A DNA stretch of 64,000 nt, from positions 806,001 to 870,000 of the forward strand of contig CAVSMH010000008.1 in NCBI GenBank assembly GCA_963728965.1, given 5' to 3'. This document shows positions 8,038-15,897 of this stretch, in pieces. The position numbers and the translations under genes were made by a program. Position 1 is the first letter of the stretch. The number at the start of each line of letters is the position of its first letter. The notes under the pieces are model-generated. The model did not search any database. It was not told where the DNA came from and was given only the letters and a program-made list of their open reading frames with translations. The DNA comes from DASQZT01 sp963728965 (GTDB lineage: Bacteria > Acidobacteriota > Terriglobia > Bryobacterales > Bryobacteraceae).

Positions 8038-9399
8038 ATGGAATTGATGTTTGCCAAGCTGCTGATCACCGTGTTGTGCGCCGCTGCCGCGTTCGGCGCC
8101 CAGGAAACCCGCAAGATCTTTCCTTACCCTTATTCCCAGGAGGACCTGCCGAATGGATTGCGGCTCATCAGCGTCGACACGGACTTTCCCAATATCGTCG
8201 CGACCTATATCGTGGTCGCCACCGGGTCGCGCAACGAAGTCGAGCCGGGACACACCGGCTTTGCCCACCTCTTCGAACACCTGATGTTTCGCGGCACAGC
8301 GCAATTTCCGGCGGCGAAGTATAACGATACCCTCCGCCGCATTGGCGCCTCGTCAAACGCTTTCACTACCGACGATTTCACTTGCTATTACACGGTATTT
8401 TCGAAGCAAGACCTCTCCACCGTCCTCATGATGGAGGCCGACCGTTTCCAGAATCTCTCCTACACCGAGCCGCAGTTCAAAACCGAAAGCCTCGCCGTGT
8501 TGGGCGAGTACAACAAGAACAGTTCCAGCCCTTTTGAAAAGCTCGATGAAGTGCTGTCCGACACCGCCTTCGACCGCAGCACGTACAAACACACCACCAT
8601 GGGCTTCCTCAGAGACATCCAGGACATGCCCAACCAGTATCAATACAGCCTCCAGTTCTACGGCCGTTACTACCGCCCCGAATACACCACCATCATTGTG
8701 GCCGGAGATGTGAAGGCCAAAGCGGCGCGCCAGCTCGTAGACAAGTACTGGGGCGGGTGGAAACGAGGCGAGTACAAGCCGGAAATTCCCCAGGAGCCTC
8801 CCCAAACCGATGCGCGCAGCGGTCACGTGGACTGGCCGAGCCGAACCCTCCCCCTGCTCACGGTGGCCTTCAAAGGACCAGCCTATACCGACGAAGGGCC
8901 CGATACCGCCGCGCTCCAGGCGCTCGCGTTTCTCGCCTTCTCCCCCACCTCGGAGCTGTACCAGAAACTCGTCGTTCAGGAGCAGAAGGCCGATTTTCTG
9001 AATGCCTCCGCCCCTGCCCGAATGGATCCCTCCCTGTTCACCATCACCGCGCGGGTGAAGCGCGAATCCGACGTCGATTACGTTCGCGACCAGATCCTCG
9101 CCGCCGTTCAGGGCTTCCGTGACAAGCCCGTCGAGGCCCCCCGGCTCGACGCCGTCCGCAAACACCTGCGCTACGCCGCGGCGCTGCGCATGGATTCGAG
9201 TGATGCCGTCGCCGCCGCCCTGGCTGGCTACGTCGCCTTGCGACGCACTCCGGAAACCATGAACAAACTCTACGAACAGTACGCCCAGCTCACTCCCGAA
9301 CAGGTGCGTGAGGCCGCGTCGAAATACCTCGTCGAGAAGGGCCGCACCGTCGTCACCCTCACCGGTCCTTCGGCCCCGTCCAGCGGAGGTGGCCGGTGA
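8038..9399 (+). CDS. M16-family zinc peptidase, catalytic subunit
   Basis: The protein begins with a hydrophobic signal (MFAKLLITVLCAAAAFG). It carries the inverted zinc motif HLFEH in FAHLFEHLMFRG, with the downstream glutamate of M16 enzymes in LGEYNK. It therefore has the catalytic residues of pitrilysin/insulinase/mitochondrial-processing-peptidase-type enzymes and is probably periplasmic. The start is uncertain: 8038 (MELMFAK) and 8047 (MFAK) are both possible and neither has a strong ribosome-binding site. The gene overlaps the next, non-catalytic M16 gene by four bases. Such adjacent pairs normally form a heterodimer in which only this subunit binds zinc. Confidence 0.93.
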   Translation: MELMFAKLLITVLCAAAAFGAQETRKIFPYPYSQEDLPNGLRLISVDTDFPNIVATYIVVATGSRNEVEPGHTGFAHLFEHLMFRGTAQFPAAKYNDTLRRIGASSNAFTTDDFTCYYTVFSKQDLSTVLMMEADRFQNLSYTEPQFKTESLAVLGEYNKNSSSPFEKLDEVLSDTAFDRSTYKHTTMGFLRDIQDMPNQYQYSLQFYGRYYRPEYTTIIVAGDVKAKAARQLVDKYWGGWKRGEYKPEIPQEPPQTDARSGHVDWPSRTLPLLTVAFKGPAYTDEGPDTAALQALAFLAFSPTSELYQKLVVQEQKADFLNASAPARMDPSLFTITARVKRESDVDYVRDQILAAVQGFRDKPVEAPRLDAVRKHLRYAAALRMDSSDAVAAALAGYVALRRTPETMNKLYEQYAQLTPEQVREAASKYLVEKGRTVVTLTGPSAPSSGGGR

Positions 9400-10865
9400 A
9401 GCTCGTCCTTGCCCTGATTCTGGCGGCATCCGGTGCGCTGGCGCAGATGCGCATGCTCGCCATCCCCGGCAAGTCTCCCCTGGTCACCTTCCGAATTGTC
9501 TTCACGGCCGGCTCGGAACGGGATCCGGTCGGAAAGCCCGGCGTGTCCTATCTCACTGCGATGATGCTGGCCAACGGCGGCACCGCCGATATGACTTACA
9601 AGCAGCTCACCGATGCGTTCTTTCCCATGGCCGCTTCCGTCACCGCCCAGGTAGACAAGGAGATGGTGACCTTCTCCGGAGCCACCCATGTCGATAACCT
9701 CACCGGGTACTATAAGCTGCTCCACGCCATGCTGCTCACCCCCGGTTTTCGCCCGGACGATTTTCGCCGCGTGAAGGACGATGCCATCAACTTCCTCAAG
9801 ATTGGCCTGCGGGGCAATAACGACGAAGAGCTGGCCAAGGAAGTGCTCTACCGCGACATTTACCGGGGCACCCCGTACCAGCACTACTCGGTGGGAACGG
9901 TGAGCTCCCTCGAAAAGCTGACGCTCGACGACGTGAAGAGCTTTTATAAATCCCAATACAACCAGACCAACCTCATCCTCGGGATTTCCGGCGACTATTC
10001 GCTCGGCTTTCTCGACGCCATGAAGAAGGACTTCCGCAAGCTGCCGCAGGGCCCCGGATTCCGCCCTCGGCAGAAACCGCCGCCGCAGATCGATTCCACC
10101 CGCGTTGTGATCGTCGATAAGGACACCCGCTCGGTGGCCTACTCGATCGGATTTCCCATCAGTGTCACTCGCAAGAACGCCGACTATCCTGCCCTCTTGC
10201 TCGCCGCCTCCTATTTCGGGCAGCACCGCATGAGCGGTGGCGTGCTCTACGACGAGATGCGTGAGAAACGCGGCCTCAACTATGGCGACTACGCCTACAT
10301 CGAGTACTTCCCTCGCGGCATGTTCCTCATGGAGCCGCCGCCCAACGTGGCGCGCGTTTACCAGATTTTTCAGATGTGGATCCGGCCGGTCGAACCCCCT
10401 ACCGCCAAGTTCGCCCTGCGCCTGGCGATGTTCGAGCTCAACAAACTGATCAAGGAGGGTTTGTCCCAGGAAGCGTTCGAGCGCACCCGGGAGTTCCTTT
10501 CCAAATACGTGAACGTGCTCACCCGCACCCGCCGCGCCGAGTTAGGCTATGGCATCGATAGCATCTTCTACGATGCCCCGAAATACACCGACGAAATCCA
10601 GTCGGCGCTCGCCAAGCTCACCCGCGACGAGGTCAACCGCGTCATCCGCCGCTATCTCCGCATCGACCGCCTCGTCATCGTTGCCGTCTCGAACAACGGC
10701 GAGGACCTCAAGCGCAAACTCGCCTCCGACAACCCTTCGCCGATGACTTACAACGCCCCTCCGTCCGATGCCATCAAGGAAGAGGACAAGACGGTGGAAC
10801 AGTGGCCGCTCCACCTGAAGCCCGACGACATCAAAGTGGTCCCCGTCAGCGAGGTGTTTCAATAG
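9396..10865 (+). CDS. M16-family peptidase partner subunit without zinc motif
   Basis: It starts with GTG at 9396 inside GTGA, overlapping the TGA of the upstream subunit by four bases. A signal peptide (MKLVLALILAASGALA) is followed by an M16 N-domain in which the HxxEH position reads TAMMLANGG, so zinc binding is lost. The C-terminal half keeps the REKRGLNYGDYAY segment, matching the Arg/Tyr substrate-binding pair of alpha-type subunits. The family pattern and coupling imply a complex with the preceding catalytic protein. The substrate is unknown. Confidence 0.92.
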   Translation: MKLVLALILAASGALAQMRMLAIPGKSPLVTFRIVFTAGSERDPVGKPGVSYLTAMMLANGGTADMTYKQLTDAFFPMAASVTAQVDKEMVTFSGATHVDNLTGYYKLLHAMLLTPGFRPDDFRRVKDDAINFLKIGLRGNNDEELAKEVLYRDIYRGTPYQHYSVGTVSSLEKLTLDDVKSFYKSQYNQTNLILGISGDYSLGFLDAMKKDFRKLPQGPGFRPRQKPPPQIDSTRVVIVDKDTRSVAYSIGFPISVTRKNADYPALLLAASYFGQHRMSGGVLYDEMREKRGLNYGDYAYIEYFPRGMFLMEPPPNVARVYQIFQMWIRPVEPPTAKFALRLAMFELNKLIKEGLSQEAFERTREFLSKYVNVLTRTRRAELGYGIDSIFYDAPKYTDEIQSALAKLTRDEVNRVIRRYLRIDRLVIVAVSNNGEDLKRKLASDNPSPMTYNAPPSDAIKEEDKTVEQWPLHLKPDDIKVVPVSEVFQ

Positions 10866-10919
10866 CCGGCGGTTAACCTTTCGGCCTCTCACCGCGTTAT
10901 AACGGTCGGAGGCATTCGA

Positions 10920-11342
10920 GTGGATCCAAAAGAAGTCGCAAGCATGCTGGGAGTGCTCACCCTGGTCGGGGTGGTCCTGTTCTTGTTCTACACGTCCTAC
11001 AGGCATTCCCAGCAGACCGCCCTGCGCAAGACGATGATCGAGAAGTTCGGGTCCGCGCAGGACCTCGCCACGTTTCTACAGTCGGAGGGCGGCCGCCGGT
11101 TTATGGAAGGGCTTACCCAGGAAGGTCCCATGGCGTCGATCTTGGGATCCGTGCAGAAGGGGATTGTCATTCTCCTGCTGGGCTTGGGATGCGCGGGTGC
11201 CAGCGCGCCCACCGGCTTTATGCCGGCAATGGGCGCGGGAATCGTGCTGATGTTTGTCGGTGTGGGATTCCTCATTTCCGCGACGGTGACCTACCTGCTG
11301 TCAAGGCAGTTTGGGTTGTTGGGAAAGCGGCGCGATTCGTGA
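10920..11342 (+). CDS. Small inner-membrane protein of unknown function
   Basis: The 140-residue product starts with GTG at 10920, eight bases after a GGAGG ribosome-binding site. It has an N-terminal membrane helix (LGVLTLVGVVLFLFYTSY), a soluble segment of about 60 residues, and two C-terminal helices (residues about 80-130). I recognise no catalytic motif; it resembles the small membrane proteins often encoded before ECF sigma genes. Its stop overlaps the GTG start of the following sigma factor, so it belongs to a translationally coupled chain and may take part in sensing or anchoring. Confidence 0.75.
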   Translation: MDPKEVASMLGVLTLVGVVLFLFYTSYRHSQQTALRKTMIEKFGSAQDLATFLQSEGGRRFMEGLTQEGPMASILGSVQKGIVILLLGLGCAGASAPTGFMPAMGAGIVLMFVGVGFLISATVTYLLSRQFGLLGKRRDS

Positions 11343-11881
11343 CCACGGCAGCCGCCATGCCGTTGACCGATTCCCGCCCGGCCGAACCGCTGGGGCGCGC
11401 CGAGTTCGAGGCGTTCTACGCCGCCACCGCGCGCGCCCTCCAGGCTTACATCCGCCGCCTGGCCGGCGACCCCGGCATCGTAGACGACCTTCTCCAGGAA
11501 AGCTACGTGCGCCTCCTGAGTGCGCCGACCCTCCCCGAGGCGCAGCGCAAATCCTACCTTTACCGCACCGCTACCAACCTGGTCACGGACCACTACCGGG
11601 CTCGGAGCCGCTGGCGGCGATGGTGGCAGCTCGCTCCGCGCCGCTCCGAGGCCATCGCTTCCACAGCCGAGCTCTCCTCCGACATGGATCGCCTCTTCGC
11701 CCGGCTGGACGCCCCCGATCGCGCCTTGCTCTGGCTGGCCTATGTCGAAGGCGCCAGCCATCGCGAAATCGCCGAAGTGCTCCAGGTGCAGGAAAACAGC
11801 GTCAAGGTGCTCCTGTACCGGGCCCGTCGTAGAATGGAGACGATCCTCACCCGATACGGATTCGAGGCGAACCATGAATGA
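11339..11881 (+). CDS. ECF-type RNA polymerase sigma factor
   Basis: The preferred start is the GTG at 11339, which overlaps the upstream stop by four bases; an ATG at 11357 is an alternative. Region 2 is visible in ALQAYIRRLAGDPGIVDDLLQE and the YLYRTATNLVTDHYR helix. Region 4 is the helix-turn-helix EGASHREIAEVLQVQENSVK. The C-terminal LLYRARRRME is typical of ECF factors. The gene overlaps the next small membrane protein by eight bases, the usual arrangement of a sigma factor with its membrane-bound anti-sigma factor. The signal sensed is unknown. Confidence 0.9.
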   Translation: MTTAAAMPLTDSRPAEPLGRAEFEAFYAATARALQAYIRRLAGDPGIVDDLLQESYVRLLSAPTLPEAQRKSYLYRTATNLVTDHYRARSRWRRWWQLAPRRSEAIASTAELSSDMDRLFARLDAPDRALLWLAYVEGASHREIAEVLQVQENSVKVLLYRARRRMETILTRYGFEANHE

Positions 11882-12089
11882 TGCCGAGTTTGCAGCCTCT
11901 CTGAAACGGATGGCCGATACCCCCGGCCTGGCTTTGCCCGATACGGAGGCCATCTGGTGGCGCGCGCAGCTTCGGCGGCAGATCGAAGCCGAGGAACGCG
12001 TTACCCGCCCCATTCGCCTGGTCGAGCGGCTCGCCTGCTCTGTCTGCCTTCTGACGGCCGCCGTACTGGCCGCGTCTCTATGGAACTGA
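11874..12089 (+). CDS. 71-residue single-pass membrane protein, candidate minimal anti-sigma factor
   Basis: The ATG at 11874 lies within the end of the sigma gene (8-base overlap). The protein has an acidic/basic cytoplasmic part of about 48 residues containing WWRAQLRRQIEAEER, then one membrane helix (LACSVCLLTAAVLAASLWN) at the very end. It has no His/Cys zinc finger and no periplasmic domain. Position and topology suggest it tethers or inhibits the sigma factor. That is inference; it could also be an accessory subunit. It overlaps the adenosine-specific kinase start by ten bases. Confidence 0.65.
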   Translation: MNDAEFAASLKRMADTPGLALPDTEAIWWRAQLRRQIEAEERVTRPIRLVERLACSVCLLTAAVLAASLWN

Positions 12090-12562
12090 AACTCGTACCG
12101 CTTGAAATCCCCGAGGGCGGCAACCTGATCCTCGGGCAGACGCACTTCATCAAGAGCGTCGAAGACATCTTCGAGGCCATCGTCAACGCCGTGCCCCAGA
12201 TCAAATTCGGTCTGGCGTTCAACGAAGCCTCGGGGCCATGTCTCACCCGGGTGGATGGCAACGACGACGCCCTCCAGTCACTGGCTGCCCGGAATGCTTC
12301 CGCCCTCGCCGCCGGCCATATCTTCGTCGTGGTGATGCGCGACGCCTACCCCATCAACATCCTGAAACGCATTCAGGACGTGCCGGAGGTCTGTTCCATT
12401 TTTTGCGCCACCGCCAACCCGGTCCAGGCCGTTATTGCCGAAAGCGAACAAGGTCGCGGCGTCCTCGGCGTCATCGATGGCTTTCCGCCCAACGGCGTCG
12501 AGACGGCGGAAGATGCGGAGAAGCGGCGCGCCTTCCTCCGGATGATCGGGTATAAGAGGTAG
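12080..12562 (+). CDS. Adenosine-specific kinase family protein (PF04008-like)
   Basis: The 160-residue product matches the compact adenosine-specific kinase family seen in archaea and some bacteria: ILGQTHFIKSVEDIFEA near the N-terminus, FGLAFNEASGPCLTR in the middle and the glycine-rich GRGVLGVIDGFPP toward the C-terminus. The family is known from structure and annotation rather than much bacterial physiology. Its ATG overlaps the preceding membrane-protein gene by ten bases, so it is co-translated with a sigma/anti-sigma pair, an unusual context that may be incidental. Its 3' end abuts the convergent acylphosphatase gene with no spacer. Confidence 0.85.
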   Translation: MELKLVPLEIPEGGNLILGQTHFIKSVEDIFEAIVNAVPQIKFGLAFNEASGPCLTRVDGNDDALQSLAARNASALAAGHIFVVVMRDAYPINILKRIQDVPEVCSIFCATANPVQAVIAESEQGRGVLGVIDGFPPNGVETAEDAEKRRAFLRMIGYKR

Positions 12563-12847
12563 TCAGCTCTCGATCCGAAACGTGCCGTACTCGTGCACCG
12601 CGGCTTCCTGCTCGTCCACCCCGCGGACGTCGGCCCACTGTGGACCGCGGTGCAGCATCCCCGCGAACTTGTCCAGGCTCTGGGCGGTTCCCACCGCGTA
12701 AACTTCCACGCTGCCATCGTCCAGGTTGCGGGCGTAGCCCTCGAGGCCCAGGGCCGCCGCCGCCCGTTGCGCGAAATAGCGGTACCCTACCCCCTGGACC
12801 CGGCCATGCACCCGCCACAGCCGCGCCGATGGCTTGCGCGAGCTCAC
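12563..12847 (-). CDS. acyP: Acylphosphatase
   Basis: The 94-residue product has the acylphosphatase signature VHGRVQGVGYRYFAQ, with the phosphate-binding Arg in the loop and the catalytic Asn in GYARNLDDGSVEV. The usual family length is about 90 residues. It hydrolyses acyl phosphates such as 1,3-bisphosphoglycerate and carbamoyl phosphate. The GTG at 12847 overlaps the TGA of the upstream S9 peptidase gene (GTGA), which sets the start; a longer reading would extend into the peptidase gene. Confidence 0.95.
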   Translation of the reverse strand: MSSRKPSARLWRVHGRVQGVGYRYFAQRAAAALGLEGYARNLDDGSVEVYAVGTAQSLDKFAGMLHRGPQWADVRGVDEQEAAVHEYGTFRIES

Positions 12848-14925
12848 AGTTTTCGCTTGAAAAAATCCGCCGCCGCCTGGTAACCGCGCAGCCACGAGGC
12901 GTGGCGCAGGAACCCGTGGATCTCATCGGGAATGATGAGTTGCTCGAAGTAAACGTTCTGCCGCCGGAGCGCCTCCACCAGCATCACCGTCTGGCTGAAT
13001 GCCACGTTGCGGTCGTCGTCGCCATGTATCAGCAGCACCGGCGATTTCCAGGTGCTCACCGCGGCCATGGGCGAAGACTCGAAGGCTACGTCGTTGTTGC
13101 CCGGCCGCGCTCCCTCCCCGCCGCGCCCTCTGCCGGGGGCACCCGGCGAGCCGGGGTTGTTCAGCCGCGCGCTCCAGTCGTGAACGCCGTGAAAATCCAC
13201 GCCGGCGGCAAACAGGGCGGAATCGCGCGCCAGCCCCAACGCGGTGAGATACCCGCCGTACGAGCCGCCCCACAGGCCGATGTGCGCGGCATCCACGTCG
13301 GGCCGGCTCTTCAGGTATTGGCCGGCCCCCACCACGTCCTGGTATTCGCTGGCGCCGGTGGCGCCGTAGTTCAGCGCCTCGCGGAAGTTGAGCCCGTAAC
13401 CGATGCCGCTGCGGTAATTGATCGACAGCACGACATATCCCTGGCTGGCCAGGTACTGATTCATGGCGTAGGCGTTGTTGTAATAATCCATGTAATGCCA
13501 GCCAAGCAGCATCTGCCGCCGCGATCCGCCATGCATGAACACGATGGCCGGGCGCCGCTGTCCCGCTTCCAGGCCGGAGGGTAGAAAAAGCTGCCCGTGG
13601 ATCTCCATGCCATCCGTTGCCTTGTAAATCACGGCCTGCGGGACTACCAGCGACTCGGCGGGAAAATCGGGCGGGATCGCATCCGGCGCCAGGTCGTTCA
13701 CGGCGCCGCGCACCTGAATAGCCGCCCGCGCGGGCCGCTTGCCATCGGCGTGGAAGAAAGCCACGGCGTCGCCCACCATGACGGGCGACCACTCGAGCTC
13801 CTGTCCGCTGGTGACCGCCCGCGGCGGACCTCCCCCTGCGGCGACGCGCCAGATGTGGCGGCGGTCGACATCATCCTGGTTGGAAGAGAACACGATCTCC
13901 TTGCCGTCGGGCGAATACGCGACGTGCTCCACTTCAAATTCGCCGGGTGTCAACAGCGTCGCCGCTCCGCCTTCTACCGCGACCGAGTACAGATGCGACC
14001 AGCCGTCCCGCTCCCAGGGAAAGACAATGCGGTCGCCGGCGGCCCAGAAGAGTTGGCTCTCGGCGACAACCGGGTGGAACACACTGCCCGGACCCTCTTC
14101 CGCTTTCCAGATCTGGCGACCGGTTCCGTCCGCCACCGAAGCTACGCGGATAGTCCACGGCGTTCCGGCGCGGCGTGCCCCGCGTGCGCCCGTGCCCCGC
14201 GCCGCCAGTTGTCGCAGAAACGCCACTTGTCGTCCGTCGCGCGACCACACCGGGTTGCGATCCCGGTCCACGCTCGGGTCCAGATACGCCAGCGATTTCG
14301 CGGCCCTGTCGTACACCGCGATGAAGCTGTGATCGCCGCGATCGCTGACGAACGCCAGCTTCGAGCCGTCGGGCGACCACTCCAGTTGGTTCGCCGTGAC
14401 TCCCGCCCGCGCCATGATGAGCTGCGTCGCCTGACCCGCCCCCGCCAGAGGCGCCGACCAGATCTGCCCTGCCTTCAGGAACGCGACCCGATCGCCCTTC
14501 GGCGAAACTGCCGGCGAATGGCCTTCGCCCAGCTTGCGGGGAGCGTGCCCCGGCGCTGCGATCCAGATCGCCTGTTCCACCCCGGCGGTGTTGACCGACG
14601 GGTTCGGATCGGGCCGTCCCAGGAACTCCAGGTCTCCGCCTCGAACGTAAACCACGGCTCGCCCGTCAGGGGTCCAAGCGAGTTGGCCTACGTCCTGCCC
14701 GTCGTCATCCTTGTATGCCGTCAGCCGAACTCCCTTATACTCCGGCGTCGAGGCGATCCAGATATTCCGCGCCCCGCGCTCGTTGAGGATCCATGCTACT
14801 TTGCCACCGGTCGGCGAGGCCACCAACTCCGACGGAAACGGCGCCGAGAGAACCTGTTCCAGGGTGAAGCCGGCCGCTGCCGCCGACGAAACAGCGATCA
14901 GCGTGGCCACGAGTAGACGTCTCAT
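12844..14925 (-). CDS. S9-family prolyl oligopeptidase/dipeptidyl peptidase
   Basis: The 693-residue exported enzyme has a signal peptide (MRRLLVATLIAVSSAAAAG), an N-terminal beta-propeller with repeated WSPDGSKLAFVSD-type blades (residues 30-400) and a C-terminal alpha/beta hydrolase domain. The nucleophile lies in GLWGGSYGGYL, the acid in HGDDDRNV and the His in DEIHGF. It resembles DPP4/acylaminoacyl-peptidase-like members that trim peptides in the periplasm. An Arg/Gly-rich insertion (GAPGRGRGGEGARPG) sits in the hydrolase domain and is probably a surface loop. The gene is the first of a two-gene unit with acyP. A TAGACT hexamer eight bases upstream of the ATG may be its -10. Confidence 0.95.
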   Translation of the reverse strand: MRRLLVATLIAVSSAAAAGFTLEQVLSAPFPSELVASPTGGKVAWILNERGARNIWIASTPEYKGVRLTAYKDDDGQDVGQLAWTPDGRAVVYVRGGDLEFLGRPDPNPSVNTAGVEQAIWIAAPGHAPRKLGEGHSPAVSPKGDRVAFLKAGQIWSAPLAGAGQATQLIMARAGVTANQLEWSPDGSKLAFVSDRGDHSFIAVYDRAAKSLAYLDPSVDRDRNPVWSRDGRQVAFLRQLAARGTGARGARRAGTPWTIRVASVADGTGRQIWKAEEGPGSVFHPVVAESQLFWAAGDRIVFPWERDGWSHLYSVAVEGGAATLLTPGEFEVEHVAYSPDGKEIVFSSNQDDVDRRHIWRVAAGGGPPRAVTSGQELEWSPVMVGDAVAFFHADGKRPARAAIQVRGAVNDLAPDAIPPDFPAESLVVPQAVIYKATDGMEIHGQLFLPSGLEAGQRRPAIVFMHGGSRRQMLLGWHYMDYYNNAYAMNQYLASQGYVVLSINYRSGIGYGLNFREALNYGATGASEYQDVVGAGQYLKSRPDVDAAHIGLWGGSYGGYLTALGLARDSALFAAGVDFHGVHDWSARLNNPGSPGAPGRGRGGEGARPGNNDVAFESSPMAAVSTWKSPVLLIHGDDDRNVAFSQTVMLVEALRRQNVYFEQLIIPDEIHGFLRHASWLRGYQAAADFFKRKL

Positions 14926-14966
14926 GAGGATTTAGTCTACTCCAAAGCCAAGCGTCGACCCGCCTT

Positions 14967-14972
14967 TATACT
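14967..14972 (+). promoter_or_regulatory. -10-like TATACT, six bases before the DUF2905 start
   Basis: TATACT is followed by GGAAGC and the ATG at 14979. A start point six to seven bases after the hexamer would fall on the ATG, giving a leaderless mRNA. No clear -35 is visible. Confidence 0.5.
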
Positions 14973-14978
14973 GGAAGC

Positions 14979-15191
14979 ATGCCCCTCGGCCGCGTGCTCA
15001 TCACCTTGGGCTTGATCCTCGTAGCGGCCGGCCTGCTGTTCACCTTTGCGGGCAAACTACCGTTCCGGCTGGGGCGGCTGCCCGGCGATATCTACATTCG
15101 GGGCAAACACTCCAGTTTCTACTTTCCGCTGATGACATGTGTCCTCCTCAGCGTGGTTCTTTCGGTGGTGATGTGGATCTTGAGACGCTGA
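14979..15191 (+). CDS. DUF2905-family small membrane protein
   Basis: The 70-residue product has two membrane helices (VLITLGLILVAAGLLFTFAG and a C-terminal LMTCVLLSVVLSVVMWIL) joined by the conserved loop LPFRLGRLPGDIYIRGK, the hallmark of DUF2905. The family is widespread and has no established function. It converges on lepB with one base between the stops. A -10-like TATACT ends six bases before the ATG. Confidence 0.9.
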   Translation: MPLGRVLITLGLILVAAGLLFTFAGKLPFRLGRLPGDIYIRGKHSSFYFPLMTCVLLSVVLSVVMWILRR

Positions 15192-15192
15192 C

Positions 15193-15798
15193 CTAGCGGA
15201 GCCGGCCCATCTTGTCCAGGGGCCAATACACGAAGACGGCCTTGCCGTAGATGTTTTCGCGCGGGACGTAACCCCAGGCGCGGCTGTCGCTCGAAGAGTT
15301 GCGGTGATCCCCCAACACGAAATACTGGTTGGGCGGAACCACCTGTTCCTGGGCATCGTGCCAGGAGTTCGAATCGCGCTCGTTGGCGGGAACGTAATCC
15401 TCCACCAGCGTCCGGCCGTTCACGTAAACCTGCCCGCTGTCGATCCGTATGCGGTCACCCGGGACGCCGATCACGCGCTTGATGTAGGACTTGGTCTTGT
15501 CCTCCGGGTACCAGAACACCACCGTATCGCCGTGCTCGATGTTCCCCAAACCGAACCGGTAGGTGAACTTATTGATGAAAATGCGTTCCTGATCCGCCAA
15601 GGCGGGCGTCATGCTCGTGCCCTCGACCTTAACCGGCTGATAAATGAACACAATCAGGACGACCGCGATCAGAATGGAGAAGGCCAGGTCGCGAAACCAG
15701 GAAAGGGTGCTCCAGACGTTGGCGATACTGATCCGTGGTGGCGGCTCGACAGGAGGCGCGGCTTCAGGTGCGAAAGTCGGACTATCGTTTTCGGGCAT
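15193..15798 (-). CDS. lepB: Signal peptidase I
   Basis: The 201-residue product is anchored by one N-terminal helix (residues 38-54) preceded by a proline-rich cytoplasmic tail. It carries the S26A boxes: the catalytic Ser62 in GTSMTP, the general-base Lys107 in SYIKRVIGVPGD and the C-terminal box LGDHRNSSSDSR. It removes signal peptides from exported proteins, of which this window encodes many. A TATAAT hexamer on the minus strand (15814-15819) lies 15 bases before the ATG. Confidence 0.97.
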   Translation of the reverse strand: MPENDSPTFAPEAAPPVEPPPRISIANVWSTLSWFRDLAFSILIAVVLIVFIYQPVKVEGTSMTPALADQERIFINKFTYRFGLGNIEHGDTVVFWYPEDKTKSYIKRVIGVPGDRIRIDSGQVYVNGRTLVEDYVPANERDSNSWHDAQEQVVPPNQYFVLGDHRNSSSDSRAWGYVPRENIYGKAVFVYWPLDKMGRLR

Positions 15799-15813
15799 CC
15801 CGGCTGCTATGTC

Positions 15814-15819
15814 ATTATA
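15814..15819 (-). promoter_or_regulatory. TATAAT -10 element for lepB
   Basis: A perfect TATAAT on the minus strand ends 15 bases upstream of the lepB ATG. No good -35 is found at the expected spacing, so this is a candidate only. Confidence 0.45.
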
Positions 15820-15897
15820 GACGGTTTTCCGACCGCTCCGGTTGCCCGTCTGTATGGGTTCGATCGCTTCCCGGCCGGGGGGTCCACCGACGGTTGG

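Noticed and set aside
8353..10226. Long minus-strand frames opposite the M16 peptidase genes
   Set aside because: They carry no recognisable motifs and arise from GC-rich third positions of the genuine plus-strand genes.
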